64,000 bases of DNA from Conyzicola lurida (GCF_014204935.1 NZ_JACHMJ010000001.1:1116001-1180000); one strand, 5' to 3'. Counted from the first letter of the stretch, positions 50,766-61,273 are shown. Numbers and translations: made by a program. The notes: a model not told the origin generated them from the letters alone.

Positions 50766-51188
50766 TCAGGCGGTCGGGAGCAGGTCGAGGTGGGCGCGCA
50801 CGTCGGCCGCGCGGGCCGCCCCGCCGATGCGGGCGCGCACGGCGCCGTCGCGGTCGAGGATCAGGGTCGTCGGAGTCTGCAGGATGCCGAACCGGTCGGT
50901 GAGATCCGGAAAACGCGTGATGTCGAGCTCGACGTGCGCGACGCCCGACGACTCGGCGGCGAGCGACTCCAGAACCCGGTGCGTCGCCCGGCAGGGTGTG
51001 CAGAGTTCGCTCGAGAACTGCAGGAGCGTGGCGTGGCCGCCGAGAGACCCGTGGATGTCGCCGGGCGCGACGATCTCGGTGCCGGCGGCCGTGCGCAGGC
51101 GTCCGTTCTGCCAGCGCCAGAGAAGGCCGAGCGCCGTCGCGAGCGCGACGAGTCCGACGAGGACCGCGGTGGTGGCCAGGGGAGTCAT
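50766..51188 (-). CDS. Membrane-anchored thioredoxin-like protein
   Basis: A 140-residue protein with one N-terminal helix (ATTAVLVGLVALATALGLLW) and a thioredoxin fold with active site CTPC (C63, C66) and cis-proline loop QTPTTLI. TATGGT lies 6 nt before the ATG on the minus strand (leaderless). It is co-transcribed with the DUF4395 gene and divergent from dapA. Confidence 0.92.
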   Translation of the reverse strand: MTPLATTAVLVGLVALATALGLLWRWQNGRLRTAAGTEIVAPGDIHGSLGGHATLLQFSSELCTPCRATHRVLESLAAESSGVAHVELDITRFPDLTDRFGILQTPTTLILDRDGAVRARIGGAARAADVRAHLDLLPTA

Positions 51189-51291
51189 AGTGCGACCATA
51201 AGGCCCCGGTACACCCGGAGTTCGGCGTGTGACCGCCTATTACGTGGGAAGCGTTCACTCGCGGTTGTCCACTCGCGATAGCCTGTAACTC

Positions 51292-52269
51292 GTGTCTACT
51301 ACGTCTAATCCCTTCGGCCAGGTGCTCGTCGCCCTGGTGACCCCCTTCACGCCCGACGGCGAAGTGGACTGGTCGGACGTCGAGAAGCACATCGACCGCG
51401 TCATCACCGACGGTGCGGACGGCATCGTCGTGACCGGGACGACGGGCGAGACATCCACGCTCACCGACCCGGAAAAGCTCAAGCTCGTCGAGGTCGCCAA
51501 GTCCGTGGCCGGCGGCCGGGCGAAGATCATCACCGGCGGCGGTTCCAACGAGACCGCGCACGCGATCGAGCTCGCCAAGAAGAGCGAGAAGGCCGGCGCC
51601 GACGGCAACATGATCGTCACGCCGTACTACAACAAGCCCACGCAGGCCGGCGTGCTGACGCACTTCCGAATGATCGCGGACGCCACCGACCTTCCGGTGA
51701 TCCTCTACGACATCCCGGGCCGCACGGGCATCCCGATCAAGTACGAGACGATCCTGCGCGCCTCGAAGCACCCGAACATCGTCGCGATCAAGGACGCCAA
51801 GGGCGACCTCTCCGAGGTGAGCCGCGTGCTCAACCAGACCGACCTCATCTACTTCTCGGGCGACGACGCCAACGTGCTGCCGAGCCTCGCGATCGGCGTC
51901 TCCGGACTCATCGGCGTGACGGCGAACATCGCCCCCACCCCGTACCGCCACATGATCGACGCGGTCAACGCCGGCGACCTCGCCACCGCGACCGCCGCGC
52001 ACAAGGCCCTCGAGCCGCTCGTGCGCGCCATCATGACGCACGTGCCCGGCACCGTCTCCACCAAGTACGTGTTGCACGGCCTCGGCCGTATCGGTTCGCC
52101 CCGCGTCCGCCTGCCCCTCGTCGGGCCGGAGGAGTGGGAAGCCGCCCAGATCGAAGACGAAATCGACCTCGTCAAGAACATCGCCGGCGTCGACTTCGGC
52201 AACTTCCGCCCCGACCGCAACGCGGCCGCCGGCGGAGCACTGCCCAAGGTCGCCGGCACTACCCGCTGA
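51292..52269 (+). CDS. dapA: 4-hydroxy-tetrahydrodipicolinate synthase
   Basis: A 325-residue class I aldolase that condenses pyruvate with aspartate semialdehyde, the first committed step to lysine and diaminopimelate. The Schiff-base lysine K167 (AIKDAKGD), Y139 (LYDIPGRTG) and VTGTTGETSTLT are present. GTG 51292 lies 7 nt after TAGCCT, with no Shine-Dalgarno sequence (leaderless). rnj follows 64 bp later, as in mycobacteria. Confidence 0.98.
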   Translation: MSTTSNPFGQVLVALVTPFTPDGEVDWSDVEKHIDRVITDGADGIVVTGTTGETSTLTDPEKLKLVEVAKSVAGGRAKIITGGGSNETAHAIELAKKSEKAGADGNMIVTPYYNKPTQAGVLTHFRMIADATDLPVILYDIPGRTGIPIKYETILRASKHPNIVAIKDAKGDLSEVSRVLNQTDLIYFSGDDANVLPSLAIGVSGLIGVTANIAPTPYRHMIDAVNAGDLATATAAHKALEPLVRAIMTHVPGTVSTKYVLHGLGRIGSPRVRLPLVGPEEWEAAQIEDEIDLVKNIAGVDFGNFRPDRNAAAGGALPKVAGTTR

Positions 52270-52333
52270 CGCCCGCGCGTCACGAGAACTTCACCCGGGG
52301 GCGAGAGGCCCCTCAGCCACTAATAAGGACCGA

Positions 52334-54010
52334 ATGCCCTCCACCATCTACACGCCAGCCAAACTCAAGCCGGGGACCCTCCGCATCATCCCGATCGGCG
52401 GTCTCGGCGAAATCGGCCGCAACATGACCTCCTTCGAGATCGACGGCAAGATCCTCATCGTCGACTGCGGCGTGCTCTTCCCCGAGGAGCACCAGCCCGG
52501 CGTCGACCTGATCCTCCCCGACTTCAGCCCGATCAAGGACCGTCTCGACGACGTCCTCGGCGTCGTGCTCACGCACGGCCACGAAGACCACATCGGCGCG
52601 GTGCCCTACCTGCTCAAGCTGCGTCCCGACATCCCGCTCATCGGCTCGACCCTGACGCTCGCCCTCATCGAGGCGAAGCTCAAAGAGCACCGCATCGTGC
52701 CGTACACCCTCACCGTCGCCGAAGGCGACAAAGAGCACATGGGACCGTTCGACCTCGAGTTCGTCGCCGTCAACCACTCGATCCCCGACGCCCTCGCCGT
52801 GGTCATCTCGACCAAGGCCGGCACCGTGCTGCACACCGGCGACTTCAAGATGGACCAGCTGCCGCTCGACGACCGCATCACCGACCTGCGCGCCTTCGCC
52901 CGCATCGGCGAGGCCGGCCTCGACCTGTTCATGTCCGACTCGACCAACGCCGACGTCCCGGGCTTCACCCCGAACGAGCGCGACATCGGACCGGTCCTCG
53001 AATCGCTCATCGCCCGCTCGCCGCGTCGCGTCATCGTCGCCAGCTTCTCCAGCCACGTGCACCGCGTGCAGCAGGTGCTCGACGCCGCCCACGCGAACGG
53101 CCGCAAGGTCGTGCTCATGGGCCGCTCGATGATCCGCAACATGGGCATCGCCTCCGACCTCGGCTACCTGCGCGTGCCCGAGGGCGTGCTGATCGACGCC
53201 AAGAAGGCCGTCAACCTGCCCGACAACAAGCTCGTCTACATGTCGACCGGCAGCCAGGGCGAGCCCATGGCCGTCCTCTCGCGCATGGCGAACCAGGAGC
53301 ACCAGATCGTCATCGGCAAGGGCGACACGATCATCCTCGCGTCGAGCCTGATCCCCGGCAACGAGAACGGCGTCTACCGCATGATCAACGGGCTGATGAA
53401 GCTCGGTGCGAACGTCGTACACAAGGGCAACGCCAAGATCCACGTCTCCGGCCACGCCGCCGCGGGCGAACTGCTCTACTGCTACAACATCCTCAAGCCC
53501 CGCAACGTGCTGCCCGTGCACGGCGAGCAGCGCCATCTGGTCGCGAACGCGAATCTGGCAATCCAGACCGGCGTGCCCGAGGAGAACACCTTCATCGCCG
53601 AGGACGGCACCGTCTTCGACATGCGCGACGGCTACGTCGCCAAGGTCGGCCAGCTCGACCTCGGCTTCGTCTACGTCGACGGATCCAGCGTCGGCGAGAT
53701 CACCGAGGCCGACCTCAAGGACCGCCGCATCCTCTCCGAAGAGGGCTTCATCTCCATTTTCGTCGCGGTCGACAAGCAGACCGGCAAGGTCCTCGTCGGA
53801 CCCGAGATCCAGGCGCGCGGCTTCGCCGAGGACGAGGCAGTCTTCGACGCCGTCATCCCGCAGGTCGTCAAGGCCCTCGAGGATGCCGCGAAGAACGGTA
53901 CGCAGGACGTCGTCGCGCTGCAGCAGGTCGTGCGTCGCACGGTGGGCCGTTGGGTCAACACCCAGCACCGCCGCAAGCCGATGATCGTTCCGGTGGTCAT
54001 CGAGGCGTAA
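52334..54010 (+). CDS. rnj: Ribonuclease J
   Basis: A 558-residue metallo-beta-lactamase/beta-CASP ribonuclease with endonuclease and 5'-3' exonuclease activity. The zinc motif is HGHEDH (H81, H83, D85, H86); IGGLGEIGRNM and LHTGDFKMD follow, with beta-CASP motifs SDSTNAD, SFSSHVHRVQQ and SGHAAAGE. The length is normal. With pnp it forms the core mRNA decay set of this region. A REP-derived hairpin follows. Confidence 0.97.
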   Translation: MPSTIYTPAKLKPGTLRIIPIGGLGEIGRNMTSFEIDGKILIVDCGVLFPEEHQPGVDLILPDFSPIKDRLDDVLGVVLTHGHEDHIGAVPYLLKLRPDIPLIGSTLTLALIEAKLKEHRIVPYTLTVAEGDKEHMGPFDLEFVAVNHSIPDALAVVISTKAGTVLHTGDFKMDQLPLDDRITDLRAFARIGEAGLDLFMSDSTNADVPGFTPNERDIGPVLESLIARSPRRVIVASFSSHVHRVQQVLDAAHANGRKVVLMGRSMIRNMGIASDLGYLRVPEGVLIDAKKAVNLPDNKLVYMSTGSQGEPMAVLSRMANQEHQIVIGKGDTIILASSLIPGNENGVYRMINGLMKLGANVVHKGNAKIHVSGHAAAGELLYCYNILKPRNVLPVHGEQRHLVANANLAIQTGVPEENTFIAEDGTVFDMRDGYVAKVGQLDLGFVYVDGSSVGEITEADLKDRRILSEEGFISIFVAVDKQTGKVLVGPEIQARGFAEDEAVFDAVIPQVVKALEDAAKNGTQDVVALQQVVRRTVGRWVNTQHRRKPMIVPVVIEA

Positions 54011-54029
54011 GCCCGATCCGCGGACTCGA

Positions 54030-54080
54030 GCCTGTCGAGACCCCGCCCGGAATACCGGAAGGGGGTCTCGGCAGGCTTTC
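54030..54080 (+). terminator. Terminator hairpin after rnj, built from a REP-like repeat
   Basis: GCCTGTCGAGACCCC (54030-54044) pairs with GGGGTCTCGGCAGGC (54062-54076) with one G-T pair, around a loop that holds a small CCGGAATACCGG hairpin; TTTC follows. The arms contain the GAGCCTGTCGA word shared with the repeat at 47121-47172. Confidence 0.8.
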
Positions 54081-54207
54081 GTCGTCACCCCGACCTGACG
54101 CGCGGGTGTCGCCGAACGTTGGGTTGCATCTCATCCGTTCGACTGATTCCGTAGTCCCAGGGCCCGAACTACAGTTGCGAGGGTTGTTCGACTAGCAGGG
54201 GGTTGTG

Positions 54208-55200
54208 GTGGGCGTTGCACGCAAATGGGTTTTCCCGATACTCAGGCTTCTCATTTTCGCGGCGATCGCCGTGGCACTCGTGAAGGTGGCGTTCTTCGCC
54301 GATACGTCGGCTGAAACCGCGGATCCCGCGTTCCCGACCGGGCAGATCGTCGAACCGCAGACCGCCGTGACGCTCGGTACCGTCGAGAACAACGTGACCC
54401 TCACCGGCACCGTCGCCGCCGACGCCGCCGTTCCGATCAAGGCCACTCTCGCGGGCGAGGTGCGCAAGCTCCTCGTGACGCCCGGCCAGGCCGTGGCCGC
54501 CGGGACGCCGATCCTCACCCTGCGCGCCGAGACCCCGAACGCCGACGGCACCGCCATGATCACCAAGACCGAGACGGTCGTGTCGCCCGCGGCCGGAACG
54601 CTCTCCAGCCTGCCGGCGCTCGTCGGCCAGGTATTCGCCGTCGGCGACGCGGTCGGCCAGGTCGCACCGCCCACCTTCGGCATTACCGGCACACTCCCCG
54701 CCGAGCAGCTCTACCGGCTGCTGAACCAGCCGACCGAGGCGCAGGTGACGATCGCCGGCGGGCCCGCCCCGTTCGCCTGCACCGGCCTGACCATCACCAG
54801 CCCGCTCGCCGGGGCGACGCCGGAAGACGGCGCCACGGCCGACAGCGGCCCCACCGTGCACTGCAACGTGCCGCCCGAGGTCACCGTGTTCGCCGGGCTC
54901 TCCGCCGACCTCGTGATCGGCGGAGGAACCGCCGAGAACGTGCTCGTCGTGCCGATCACCGCGGTCGAAGGTACAGCCGGCACCGGCAACGTCTACTTCG
55001 TGCTCGAGAACGGCGAGACCGAGGTGCGTCCCGTGACGCTCGGTCTGAACGACGGCGTCAACGTCGAAGTACTCAGCGGGCTCGCCGAGAACGACATGAT
55101 CCTGCAGTTCGTCCCCGGCGCCACCGCTCCCGGCTGCACCGTGCAGCCCGACGGGTCGGAGTACTGCGAGGGTGGCGGCGGCGCCATGGTCGGTCGATGA
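54208..55200 (+). CDS. HlyD/MacA-like efflux adaptor protein
   Basis: A 330-residue protein with one N-terminal membrane helix, then VTLTGTVAADAAVPIKATLA and a biotinyl-lipoyl-like half domain (GEVRKLLVTPGQAVAAGTPI). A second lipoyl half and a beta-barrel segment end in a Gly-rich tail. In Gram-positives such adaptors work with MacB-like permeases. GTG 54208 follows AGGGGG by 5 nt; GTG 54205 is also possible. The stop overlaps the ATPase start (ATGA). Confidence 0.87.
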   Translation: MGVARKWVFPILRLLIFAAIAVALVKVAFFADTSAETADPAFPTGQIVEPQTAVTLGTVENNVTLTGTVAADAAVPIKATLAGEVRKLLVTPGQAVAAGTPILTLRAETPNADGTAMITKTETVVSPAAGTLSSLPALVGQVFAVGDAVGQVAPPTFGITGTLPAEQLYRLLNQPTEAQVTIAGGPAPFACTGLTITSPLAGATPEDGATADSGPTVHCNVPPEVTVFAGLSADLVIGGGTAENVLVVPITAVEGTAGTGNVYFVLENGETEVRPVTLGLNDGVNVEVLSGLAENDMILQFVPGATAPGCTVQPDGSEYCEGGGGAMVGR

Positions 55201-55922
55201 GCCTGTTGAGGCTCGAGGGCGTCACCCGGTCGGTCGAACTCCCCGACGCTCCGCCGCTCGAGATCCTCAAGGGCGTCGACCTCGAGGTGTCGGTCGGCGA
55301 CCACGTCAGCATCGTCGGCCGGTCCGGTTCGGGCAAATCGACCCTGCTGAACCTGCTCGGCATGCTCGACAACCCGACCAGCGGCAGCATCTACTTCGAC
55401 GACGTGCCCCTGCGCTCCTACGGCTCCGGTGCCCGTGACCGCAAGCGCGGCAGCGACATCGGCTTCATCTTCCAGCAGTTCAACCTGCTCGGCGGGCGCA
55501 CAGCCCTCGAAAATGTGATCACCCCGCTGCTCTACGCGACCGGCAGCCAGTTCTGGAAGCGTCGGCAGATCGCCACCACGATGCTCGAGCGGATGGGCCT
55601 CGGCGAGCGGTTGAACTCGATGCCGGAGCAGCTCTCCGGCGGCGAGCAGCAGCGCGTGGCCATCGCCCGCGCTCTCGTACGCGGGCCACGGCTCATCCTG
55701 GCCGACGAACCGACGGGCGCCCTCGACATCGACACCGGGGCATCCGTCATGGCGCTGCTCGACGAGGTCGCCGAACAGTCGGGCGCCGCCCTCATCACCA
55801 TCACCCACGACGCCAACGTCGCGGCCCTCGCCCGCCGGCACTACCGGCTCGACCGCGGCGTGCTCAGCGAGGTCGACGTCAACCGCGTGCTCGCACTCTC
55901 CAGCCCGGAGGTGACCCTGTGA
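55197..55922 (+). CDS. ABC transporter ATP-binding protein (MacB/LolD type)
   Basis: A 241-residue ATPase. Walker A is GRSGSGKS, the Q-loop FIFQQFNLL, the signature [15 protein letters not shown], Walker [13 protein letters not shown] and the H-loop ITITHD. It powers the adjoining permease, with which it overlaps (GTGA). The three-gene operon resembles MacAB-type systems for peptides, drugs or lipoproteins; the cargo is unknown. Confidence 0.95.
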   Translation: MSLLRLEGVTRSVELPDAPPLEILKGVDLEVSVGDHVSIVGRSGSGKSTLLNLLGMLDNPTSGSIYFDDVPLRSYGSGARDRKRGSDIGFIFQQFNLLGGRTALENVITPLLYATGSQFWKRRQIATTMLERMGLGERLNSMPEQLSGGEQQRVAIARALVRGPRLILADEPTGALDIDTGASVMALLDEVAEQSGAALITITHDANVAALARRHYRLDRGVLSEVDVNRVLALSSPEVTL

Positions 55923-57268
55923 GCGAGAACGAGAGCCCCGGCACCGAGGTCGCCCAGCGCGAGACCCGCGTCGTCAAGCGGTCGCGGGTCAAGGAACCCC
56001 GCATCACGGAACCCCGGGTCGGACACCCCCGAGACCGGATGCCGCGCGGCAGCTGGTTCTCGGGACTGGTCGGGGCCGTCGTCGAGGCCTGGGCCGAGCT
56101 CCGTATTCACAAGACGCGGGTGCTGCTCAGCCTCATCGGGGTCGCCGTCGCCGTGACGGCGATCACGGCCGTCGTCGGGGTCGGCGCGATCGCCCAGCAG
56201 GCGCTCACCGAGACCAGCGAGCGCCAGAGCGGCCGTCCCGCCCTCATCAGCGTCAGCGCCTACAACGAACAGACCGGCGCGACCCCGACGACCGAGGAGA
56301 TGACCGCGGCGTTCGGCAGTACCGCCGAACGGTACTCGGTCGACTACGTCAGCCGCGTCGCCTACTCGAACCTGCGCGTGCAGTTCGTCGACGGCGTGCA
56401 GGACGTGCAGGCTCAAGCCGTCGACGTGCCGTTCGCCACGATGCACCGCCTCACCATCGACAACGGTTCGTGGTTCACCGACGCCGACGAGGAGCGCCTC
56501 GCTCCCGCGGTGATCGTCAACGAGAACTTCTGGCAGCGCCTCGGCTCGCCCGACCTGCGCACGCACCCCACCGTCGACCTGCTCGGCGACGGCACCACCA
56601 CCGCCGTGGTCACCGGCGTGCTGCCTGTTCAGCCCTACGACGACTACCCGCGCATGATGATCCTGTTCTCCGCGTTCGAGCGGGTCGGCACCCTGGACCC
56701 GGAGATGGGCGGCTCGGTCAACTACGAGCTGTGGGTGCCGCCGGAGATCTCCGACGAGCTGACCCCGCTGCTGCAGCGCGATGTCCAGGGCGCCCTCGGG
56801 GAGGGCTACACCGCCCAGGCCTACCGGAACGACTACCTCAGCTACGAGACCGGCGACCCGCTGCTGCCGTTCAAACTCGTCATCGGGGGAGTGGCAGTGC
56901 TCGTGCTGTTCCTCGGCGCCCTCGGGCTCGTGAACATCTCGCTCGTCACTGTGCGGCAGCGGGTGCGCGAGATCGGTATCCGGCGCAGTTTCGGGGCGAC
57001 AGCCGGGCGCGTGTTCTTCGCCGTGATGATGGAGAGCGTCGTCGCGACCCTCGCGGCGGGCGTCGTCGGTGTCACGCTCGCCATCCTCATCGTGCAGAAT
57101 CCCTGGGTGCGCGAACAGGTCGGCCAGGGTGTGGAAGACCTGCCCGCGTTCCCGATCGAGGCGGCCATCATCGGCCTCGCGGCGTCGGCCGGAGTCGGCG
57201 CCCTCGCGGGCCTGCTGCCGGCCCTCGTCGCCGTGCGGGTGAAGGTCATCGACGCGATCCGGTACTAG
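55919..57268 (+). CDS. MacB/FtsX-type ABC transporter permease
   Basis: A 449-residue permease. A charged cytoplasmic start with VKEPRITEPRV-like repeats precedes the first helix (LLSLIGVAVAVTAITAVVGV). A large extracytoplasmic MacB_PCD domain (about 115-320) and three helices of the FtsX domain follow, with the loop VRQRVREIGIRRSFGAT. The GTG start overlaps the ATPase stop. It is the last gene of the efflux operon; ftsK begins 62 bp later. Confidence 0.93.
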   Translation: MSENESPGTEVAQRETRVVKRSRVKEPRITEPRVGHPRDRMPRGSWFSGLVGAVVEAWAELRIHKTRVLLSLIGVAVAVTAITAVVGVGAIAQQALTETSERQSGRPALISVSAYNEQTGATPTTEEMTAAFGSTAERYSVDYVSRVAYSNLRVQFVDGVQDVQAQAVDVPFATMHRLTIDNGSWFTDADEERLAPAVIVNENFWQRLGSPDLRTHPTVDLLGDGTTTAVVTGVLPVQPYDDYPRMMILFSAFERVGTLDPEMGGSVNYELWVPPEISDELTPLLQRDVQGALGEGYTAQAYRNDYLSYETGDPLLPFKLVIGGVAVLVLFLGALGLVNISLVTVRQRVREIGIRRSFGATAGRVFFAVMMESVVATLAAGVVGVTLAILIVQNPWVREQVGQGVEDLPAFPIEAAIIGLAASAGVGALAGLLPALVAVRVKVIDAIRY

Positions 57269-57330
57269 GCCCCCACAACACGCGCCCGCGCTAACACTTG
57301 GATGACGGTCGTCGGCGGTACCGTGAACGC

Positions 57331-60126
57331 ATGGCTACGAGTACCAAACCGACTTCGCGTGCGCGCACGACGACGTCGCGGGCGCGACCCGCAGCATCCG
57401 GTTCGAAGAACGCGCCGACCAAGAAGCTCCCCGCTTCCAAAGTCGTGCCGAAGAGCGACGAGCCCGGACTCCTGACCAAGGCGTGGCTCGGCCTCGCCCA
57501 CGTCGTCGGCGGTGCCGCCCGCGTGCTCGGCAAAGAGACCCTCGCCAAAGACGAACGCCGCGACGGCTTCCCCTTCTTCCTCTTCGTGCTCGCCGTCGTC
57601 GGTGCGGTCATCGAGTGGTTCAACCCGCTCGACCCCGTAGCGATCGCGCTCGACGCCTACACGTTCGGCGGGCTCTTCGGCCGCGTCGCCTTCGCCCTGC
57701 CCGTCATCATGCTGGTGTTCGCGGTCTGGCTGTTCCGACACCCGGCGAGCGTGCACGACAACGGCCGCATCGGCATCGGCCTCACCCTGTTGCTGACCTC
57801 GATCAGCGCGCTCTGCCACATCTTCGGCGGGCAGCCCGGCTGGCCGCTCGTCTCCACCGAGATCGCCGCCGCGGGCGGAGTGCTCGGCTGGCTGCTCGCC
57901 GCGCCGTTGCTGCTCGCCACCGAGTGGGTGGCGGTGCCGGTGGTCGTCGTGCTGCTCGCGCTCTCGCTCTTCATCATTACCAAGACCCCGCCGAACCGCG
58001 TGGGCGATCGCATGCGCGAGCTCTACTCGTACCTGTTCGGCGCCGAGCTGGCCGAGCGCGAGGCCAAGCCGGCCGCCCCCGAGAAGCCAGCGAAGGAGCT
58101 CGGCTCCCTCGACGACCTCGGGGTCGACAACGACTACCGCGCCGAAGAAGAAGACCCGACCACGGTCCCGTGGTGGCGCCGCAACAAGGCCGAGGCCCGC
58201 GAAGACCAGGCGTTCGATTCTCCGGTCGTGGGTAAGGATCAGACCGAGATCATCGACCGCGCCACCCCGAACGACAAGGGCGAGTTCGGCATCGAGCTGC
58301 TCGAGGAGCTCGTGCGCGCCGAAGACGCCGTCAAGCGCTTCACCGGCGAGGTTGAGACCGGCGTCGCCAACGTGCGCGAGATCGGACTGCGCGAAGACGG
58401 CCCCGTCGTGCCGCTCCCCGGTTTCCCGGTCAAGACGAGCGAGAAGGGGCACGCGGGCGAGTTCGAGGGCGAAGATTCGCCTCCACTGCGCACGCCTCAG
58501 GCGCGCCCGTCCTCCGGTCCGTACCGGCTGCCCGCGGCATCCATGCTCACCCCCGGCACCCCGCCCAAGTCGCGCAGTGCGGCCAACGACGAGGTGGTCG
58601 CCTCGATCACGGAGGTGCTGCGCCAGTTCCAGGTGGATGCCGCGGTCACCGGGTTCAGCCGCGGCCCCTCGGTCACCCGCTACGAGCTCGAACTTGGACC
58701 CGGCGTCAAGGTCGAGCGCGTCACCGCGCTGGCCAAGAACATCAGCTACGCGGTCGCGAGCAACGAGGTCAACATCCTCTCGCCGATCCCGGGCAAGAGC
58801 GCGATCGGCGTCGAGATCCCGAACAAAGACAGGGAGATCGTGTCGCTCGGCGACGTGCTCACCTCGGGTGCCGCGAGCAAGAGCACGCACCCGATGACCA
58901 TCGGGCTCGGAAAAGACGTCGAGGGCGGCTTCGTCGTCGCGAACCTCGCCAAGATGCCCCACCTGCTCGTGGCCGGTTCCACCGGTTCGGGTAAGTCGAG
59001 CTTCGTCAACTCGATGATCACCTCGGTGCTCATGCGGTCGACGCCGGCCGAGGTGCGCATGGTGCTCATCGACCCCAAGCGGGTCGAGCTCTCGATCTAC
59101 GCCGGGGTGCCCCACCTCATCACGCCCATCATCACGAACCCGAAGAAGGCCGCCGAAGCGCTGGCCTGGGTCGTGAAAGAGATGGACATGAGGTACGACG
59201 ACCTCGCCAGCTTCGGTTTCCGGCACATCGACGACTTCAACAAGGCGGTCATCGCCGACGAGATCGTGCTGCCGGTGGGCAGCGAGCGCAAGCTCTCGCC
59301 CTACCCGTACCTCCTGGTCGTGGTCGACGAGCTCGCCGACCTGATGATGGTCGCCCCGCGCGACGTCGAAGACTCGATCGTGCGCATCACGCAGCTCGCC
59401 CGTGCGTCCGGCATCCACCTCGTGCTCGCCACGCAGCGTCCCTCGGTCGACGTCGTCACGGGTCTGATCAAGGCCAACGTGCCGTCGCGGCTCGCGTTCG
59501 CGGTGTCGAGCATGACCGACTCCCGCGTCATCCTCGACCAGCCGGGCGCCGACAAGCTCATCGGACAGGGCGACGCGCTCTTCTTGCCGATGGGAACCTC
59601 CAAGGCCATCCGCGTGCAGGGCGCCTGGGTGCAGGAGAGCGAGATTGCCGACGTCGTGCAGCACGTCATCGCGCAGGCCCAGCCCGACTACCGCGAAGAC
59701 GTCGCGGTCACCGTCGAGAAGAAGGTGGTCGACGCCGACATCGGCGACGACCTCGAACTGCTCCTCGCCGCGACCGAGCTCATCGTCAGCACCCAGTTCG
59801 GGTCGACGTCGATGCTGCAGCGCAAGCTGCGCGTCGGCTTCGCCAAGGCCGGACGCCTGATGGACCTGCTCGAGAGCCGCGAGATCGTCGGACCGTCCGA
59901 GGGTTCCAAGGCCCGCGACGTGCTCGTCACGGTGGAACAGCTGCCGGCCGTCCTGGCCCGCCTGCGGGGCGGCGACGTGCCCGCCGCGGCACCGGCCACT
60001 CCGGCGGCGACCCTCGCCCCCGACAGCCTGCTACGTCGCGATCTCGTCGAAGAGAGTTTCGACGGTTACGATGAGGTCGAGGCGCCGTCGGACGAAGACG
60101 CCTGGAACCTGACTGACCGGGAGTAA
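57331..60126 (+). CDS. ftsK: DNA translocase FtsK/SpoIIIE
   Basis: A 931-residue septal DNA pump for chromosome segregation. A basic Ser/Thr/Lys-rich start is followed by four or five membrane helices (residues about 75-225) and a charged linker. The RecA-like motor has Walker A GSTGSGKS (about residue 549) and Walker [15 protein letters not shown]-terminal gamma winged-helix domain (about 815-880, ending [20 protein letters not shown]) reads chromosomal polarity motifs. TACCGT lies 6 nt before ATG 57331. It is followed 3 bp later by pgsA, in an apparent ftsK-pgsA-cinA operon. Confidence 0.97.
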   Translation: MATSTKPTSRARTTTSRARPAASGSKNAPTKKLPASKVVPKSDEPGLLTKAWLGLAHVVGGAARVLGKETLAKDERRDGFPFFLFVLAVVGAVIEWFNPLDPVAIALDAYTFGGLFGRVAFALPVIMLVFAVWLFRHPASVHDNGRIGIGLTLLLTSISALCHIFGGQPGWPLVSTEIAAAGGVLGWLLAAPLLLATEWVAVPVVVVLLALSLFIITKTPPNRVGDRMRELYSYLFGAELAEREAKPAAPEKPAKELGSLDDLGVDNDYRAEEEDPTTVPWWRRNKAEAREDQAFDSPVVGKDQTEIIDRATPNDKGEFGIELLEELVRAEDAVKRFTGEVETGVANVREIGLREDGPVVPLPGFPVKTSEKGHAGEFEGEDSPPLRTPQARPSSGPYRLPAASMLTPGTPPKSRSAANDEVVASITEVLRQFQVDAAVTGFSRGPSVTRYELELGPGVKVERVTALAKNISYAVASNEVNILSPIPGKSAIGVEIPNKDREIVSLGDVLTSGAASKSTHPMTIGLGKDVEGGFVVANLAKMPHLLVAGSTGSGKSSFVNSMITSVLMRSTPAEVRMVLIDPKRVELSIYAGVPHLITPIITNPKKAAEALAWVVKEMDMRYDDLASFGFRHIDDFNKAVIADEIVLPVGSERKLSPYPYLLVVVDELADLMMVAPRDVEDSIVRITQLARASGIHLVLATQRPSVDVVTGLIKANVPSRLAFAVSSMTDSRVILDQPGADKLIGQGDALFLPMGTSKAIRVQGAWVQESEIADVVQHVIAQAQPDYREDVAVTVEKKVVDADIGDDLELLLAATELIVSTQFGSTSMLQRKLRVGFAKAGRLMDLLESREIVGPSEGSKARDVLVTVEQLPAVLARLRGGDVPAAAPATPAATLAPDSLLRRDLVEESFDGYDEVEAPSDEDAWNLTDRE

Positions 60127-60129
60127 CGC

Positions 60130-60783
60130 GTGTCGACTGAACCGGTGAACGGCACCACTCCGCACGCCCCGCGAAAGTCGACGATGAGCGGCCGGGTCTT
60201 CCGCGCCGGCGACGGCCCCGCCAGCAACGGCAACATCGCCAACATCATCACGGTCGTGCGCATCCTGCTCGCGCCGGTGTTCGTGTGGCTCCTGCTGCTC
60301 GACAACGGCGAGATGGGCGCGGTGCGCTGGATCGCCGCCATCCTGTTCATCGTCGCGATCGCCACCGACGGCATCGACGGCTACCTCGCCCGCCGCAACA
60401 ACCTCGTCACCGACCTCGGCGTGCTGCTCGACCCGATCGCCGACAAGGTGCTCACGCTGAGCGCCCTCGTCGTGCTGTCGATCCTCGGCGAACTGTGGTG
60501 GTGGGTCACCATCGTCATCCTCGTGCGCGAGCTCGGCATCACTGTCTACCGGCTCGTCGTGGTCAGCACGGTCGTCATCCCGGCCTCCAAGGGCGGCAAG
60601 CTCAAGACGCTCATGCAGGCCATCGCTATCTCGCTCTTCCTCGTGCCATTCGCGTCGCTGCTCGGCGACTGGGTTCTCTGGATCAACTGGGCCGCGATGG
60701 CCGTCGCCTTCGTGCTCACGGTCTACAGCGGACTCGACTACGTCTACCAGGCGATCAAGGCCAACCGGAATGCCGCCCGCTGA
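60130..60783 (+). CDS. pgsA: CDP-diacylglycerol-glycerol-3-phosphate 3-phosphatidyltransferase
   Basis: A 217-residue integral membrane enzyme for the first committed step of phosphatidylglycerol synthesis. The CDP-alcohol phosphotransferase motif D-G-x2-D-G-x2-A-R-x8-G-x3-D-x3-D is seen in TDGIDGYLARRNN and LGVLLDPIADK (D80, D83, D101, D105). GTG 60130 is 3 bp after the ftsK stop. The cinA start lies inside the last codons (14-bp overlap). Confidence 0.95.
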   Translation: MSTEPVNGTTPHAPRKSTMSGRVFRAGDGPASNGNIANIITVVRILLAPVFVWLLLLDNGEMGAVRWIAAILFIVAIATDGIDGYLARRNNLVTDLGVLLDPIADKVLTLSALVVLSILGELWWWVTIVILVRELGITVYRLVVVSTVVIPASKGGKLKTLMQAIAISLFLVPFASLLGDWVLWINWAAMAVAFVLTVYSGLDYVYQAIKANRNAAR

Positions 60784-61258
60784 CACAGGGCTCATCGCCC
60801 TCCTCGCCGAGCGCGGCCTCACCGTCGCCGTGGCCGAGTCGCTCACCGGCGGCCTGCTCGTCGCCGAGTTCATCGGCACACCGGGCGCCTCCGCGGTCGT
60901 CACCGGGGGAGTGGTGGCGTACAACACCGCGATCAAGCACAGCGTGCTCGGCGTCGACGCCGACCTGCTGCGCGAGCACGGAGCGGTGCACCCCGAGGTC
61001 GCCCGGCAGATGGCGACCGGCGTGCGCCTCGCCCTCGCCGTCGACGGCCGTCCCGCCGACATCGGCATTTCGACCACCGGCGTCGCCGGCCCCGCACCTC
61101 AGGACGGACAGCCGGTCGGCACCGTTTTCGTCGGCATCGCGATGGGCGACGACGTGCGCAGCTACCCCCTCGAACTCTCGGGCGACAGGGCCACCATCCG
61201 AAAGGCCGTCGTCTCCGAATCACTGGTACTGCTACGCGAGCTGATGCGCCGGGAATAG
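60770..61258 (+). CDS. cinA: CinA family protein (nicotinamide-nucleotide amidohydrolase domain)
   Basis: A 162-residue protein that consists only of the C-terminal CinA/PncC domain: VAVAESLTGGLLVAEF, the GVVAYNTAIKHSVLGV segment, and ISTTGVAGPAPQDGQPVGTVF. PncC-type enzymes hydrolyse NMN to nicotinate mononucleotide in NAD salvage. The start overlaps the end of pgsA. The order pgsA-cinA-clgR-recA is common in actinobacteria and also resembles the cinA-recA linkage of firmicutes. Confidence 0.95.
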   Translation: MPPADTGLIALLAERGLTVAVAESLTGGLLVAEFIGTPGASAVVTGGVVAYNTAIKHSVLGVDADLLREHGAVHPEVARQMATGVRLALAVDGRPADIGISTTGVAGPAPQDGQPVGTVFVGIAMGDDVRSYPLELSGDRATIRKAVVSESLVLLRELMRRE

Positions 61259-61273
61259 ACGGCGTTTCTATCT

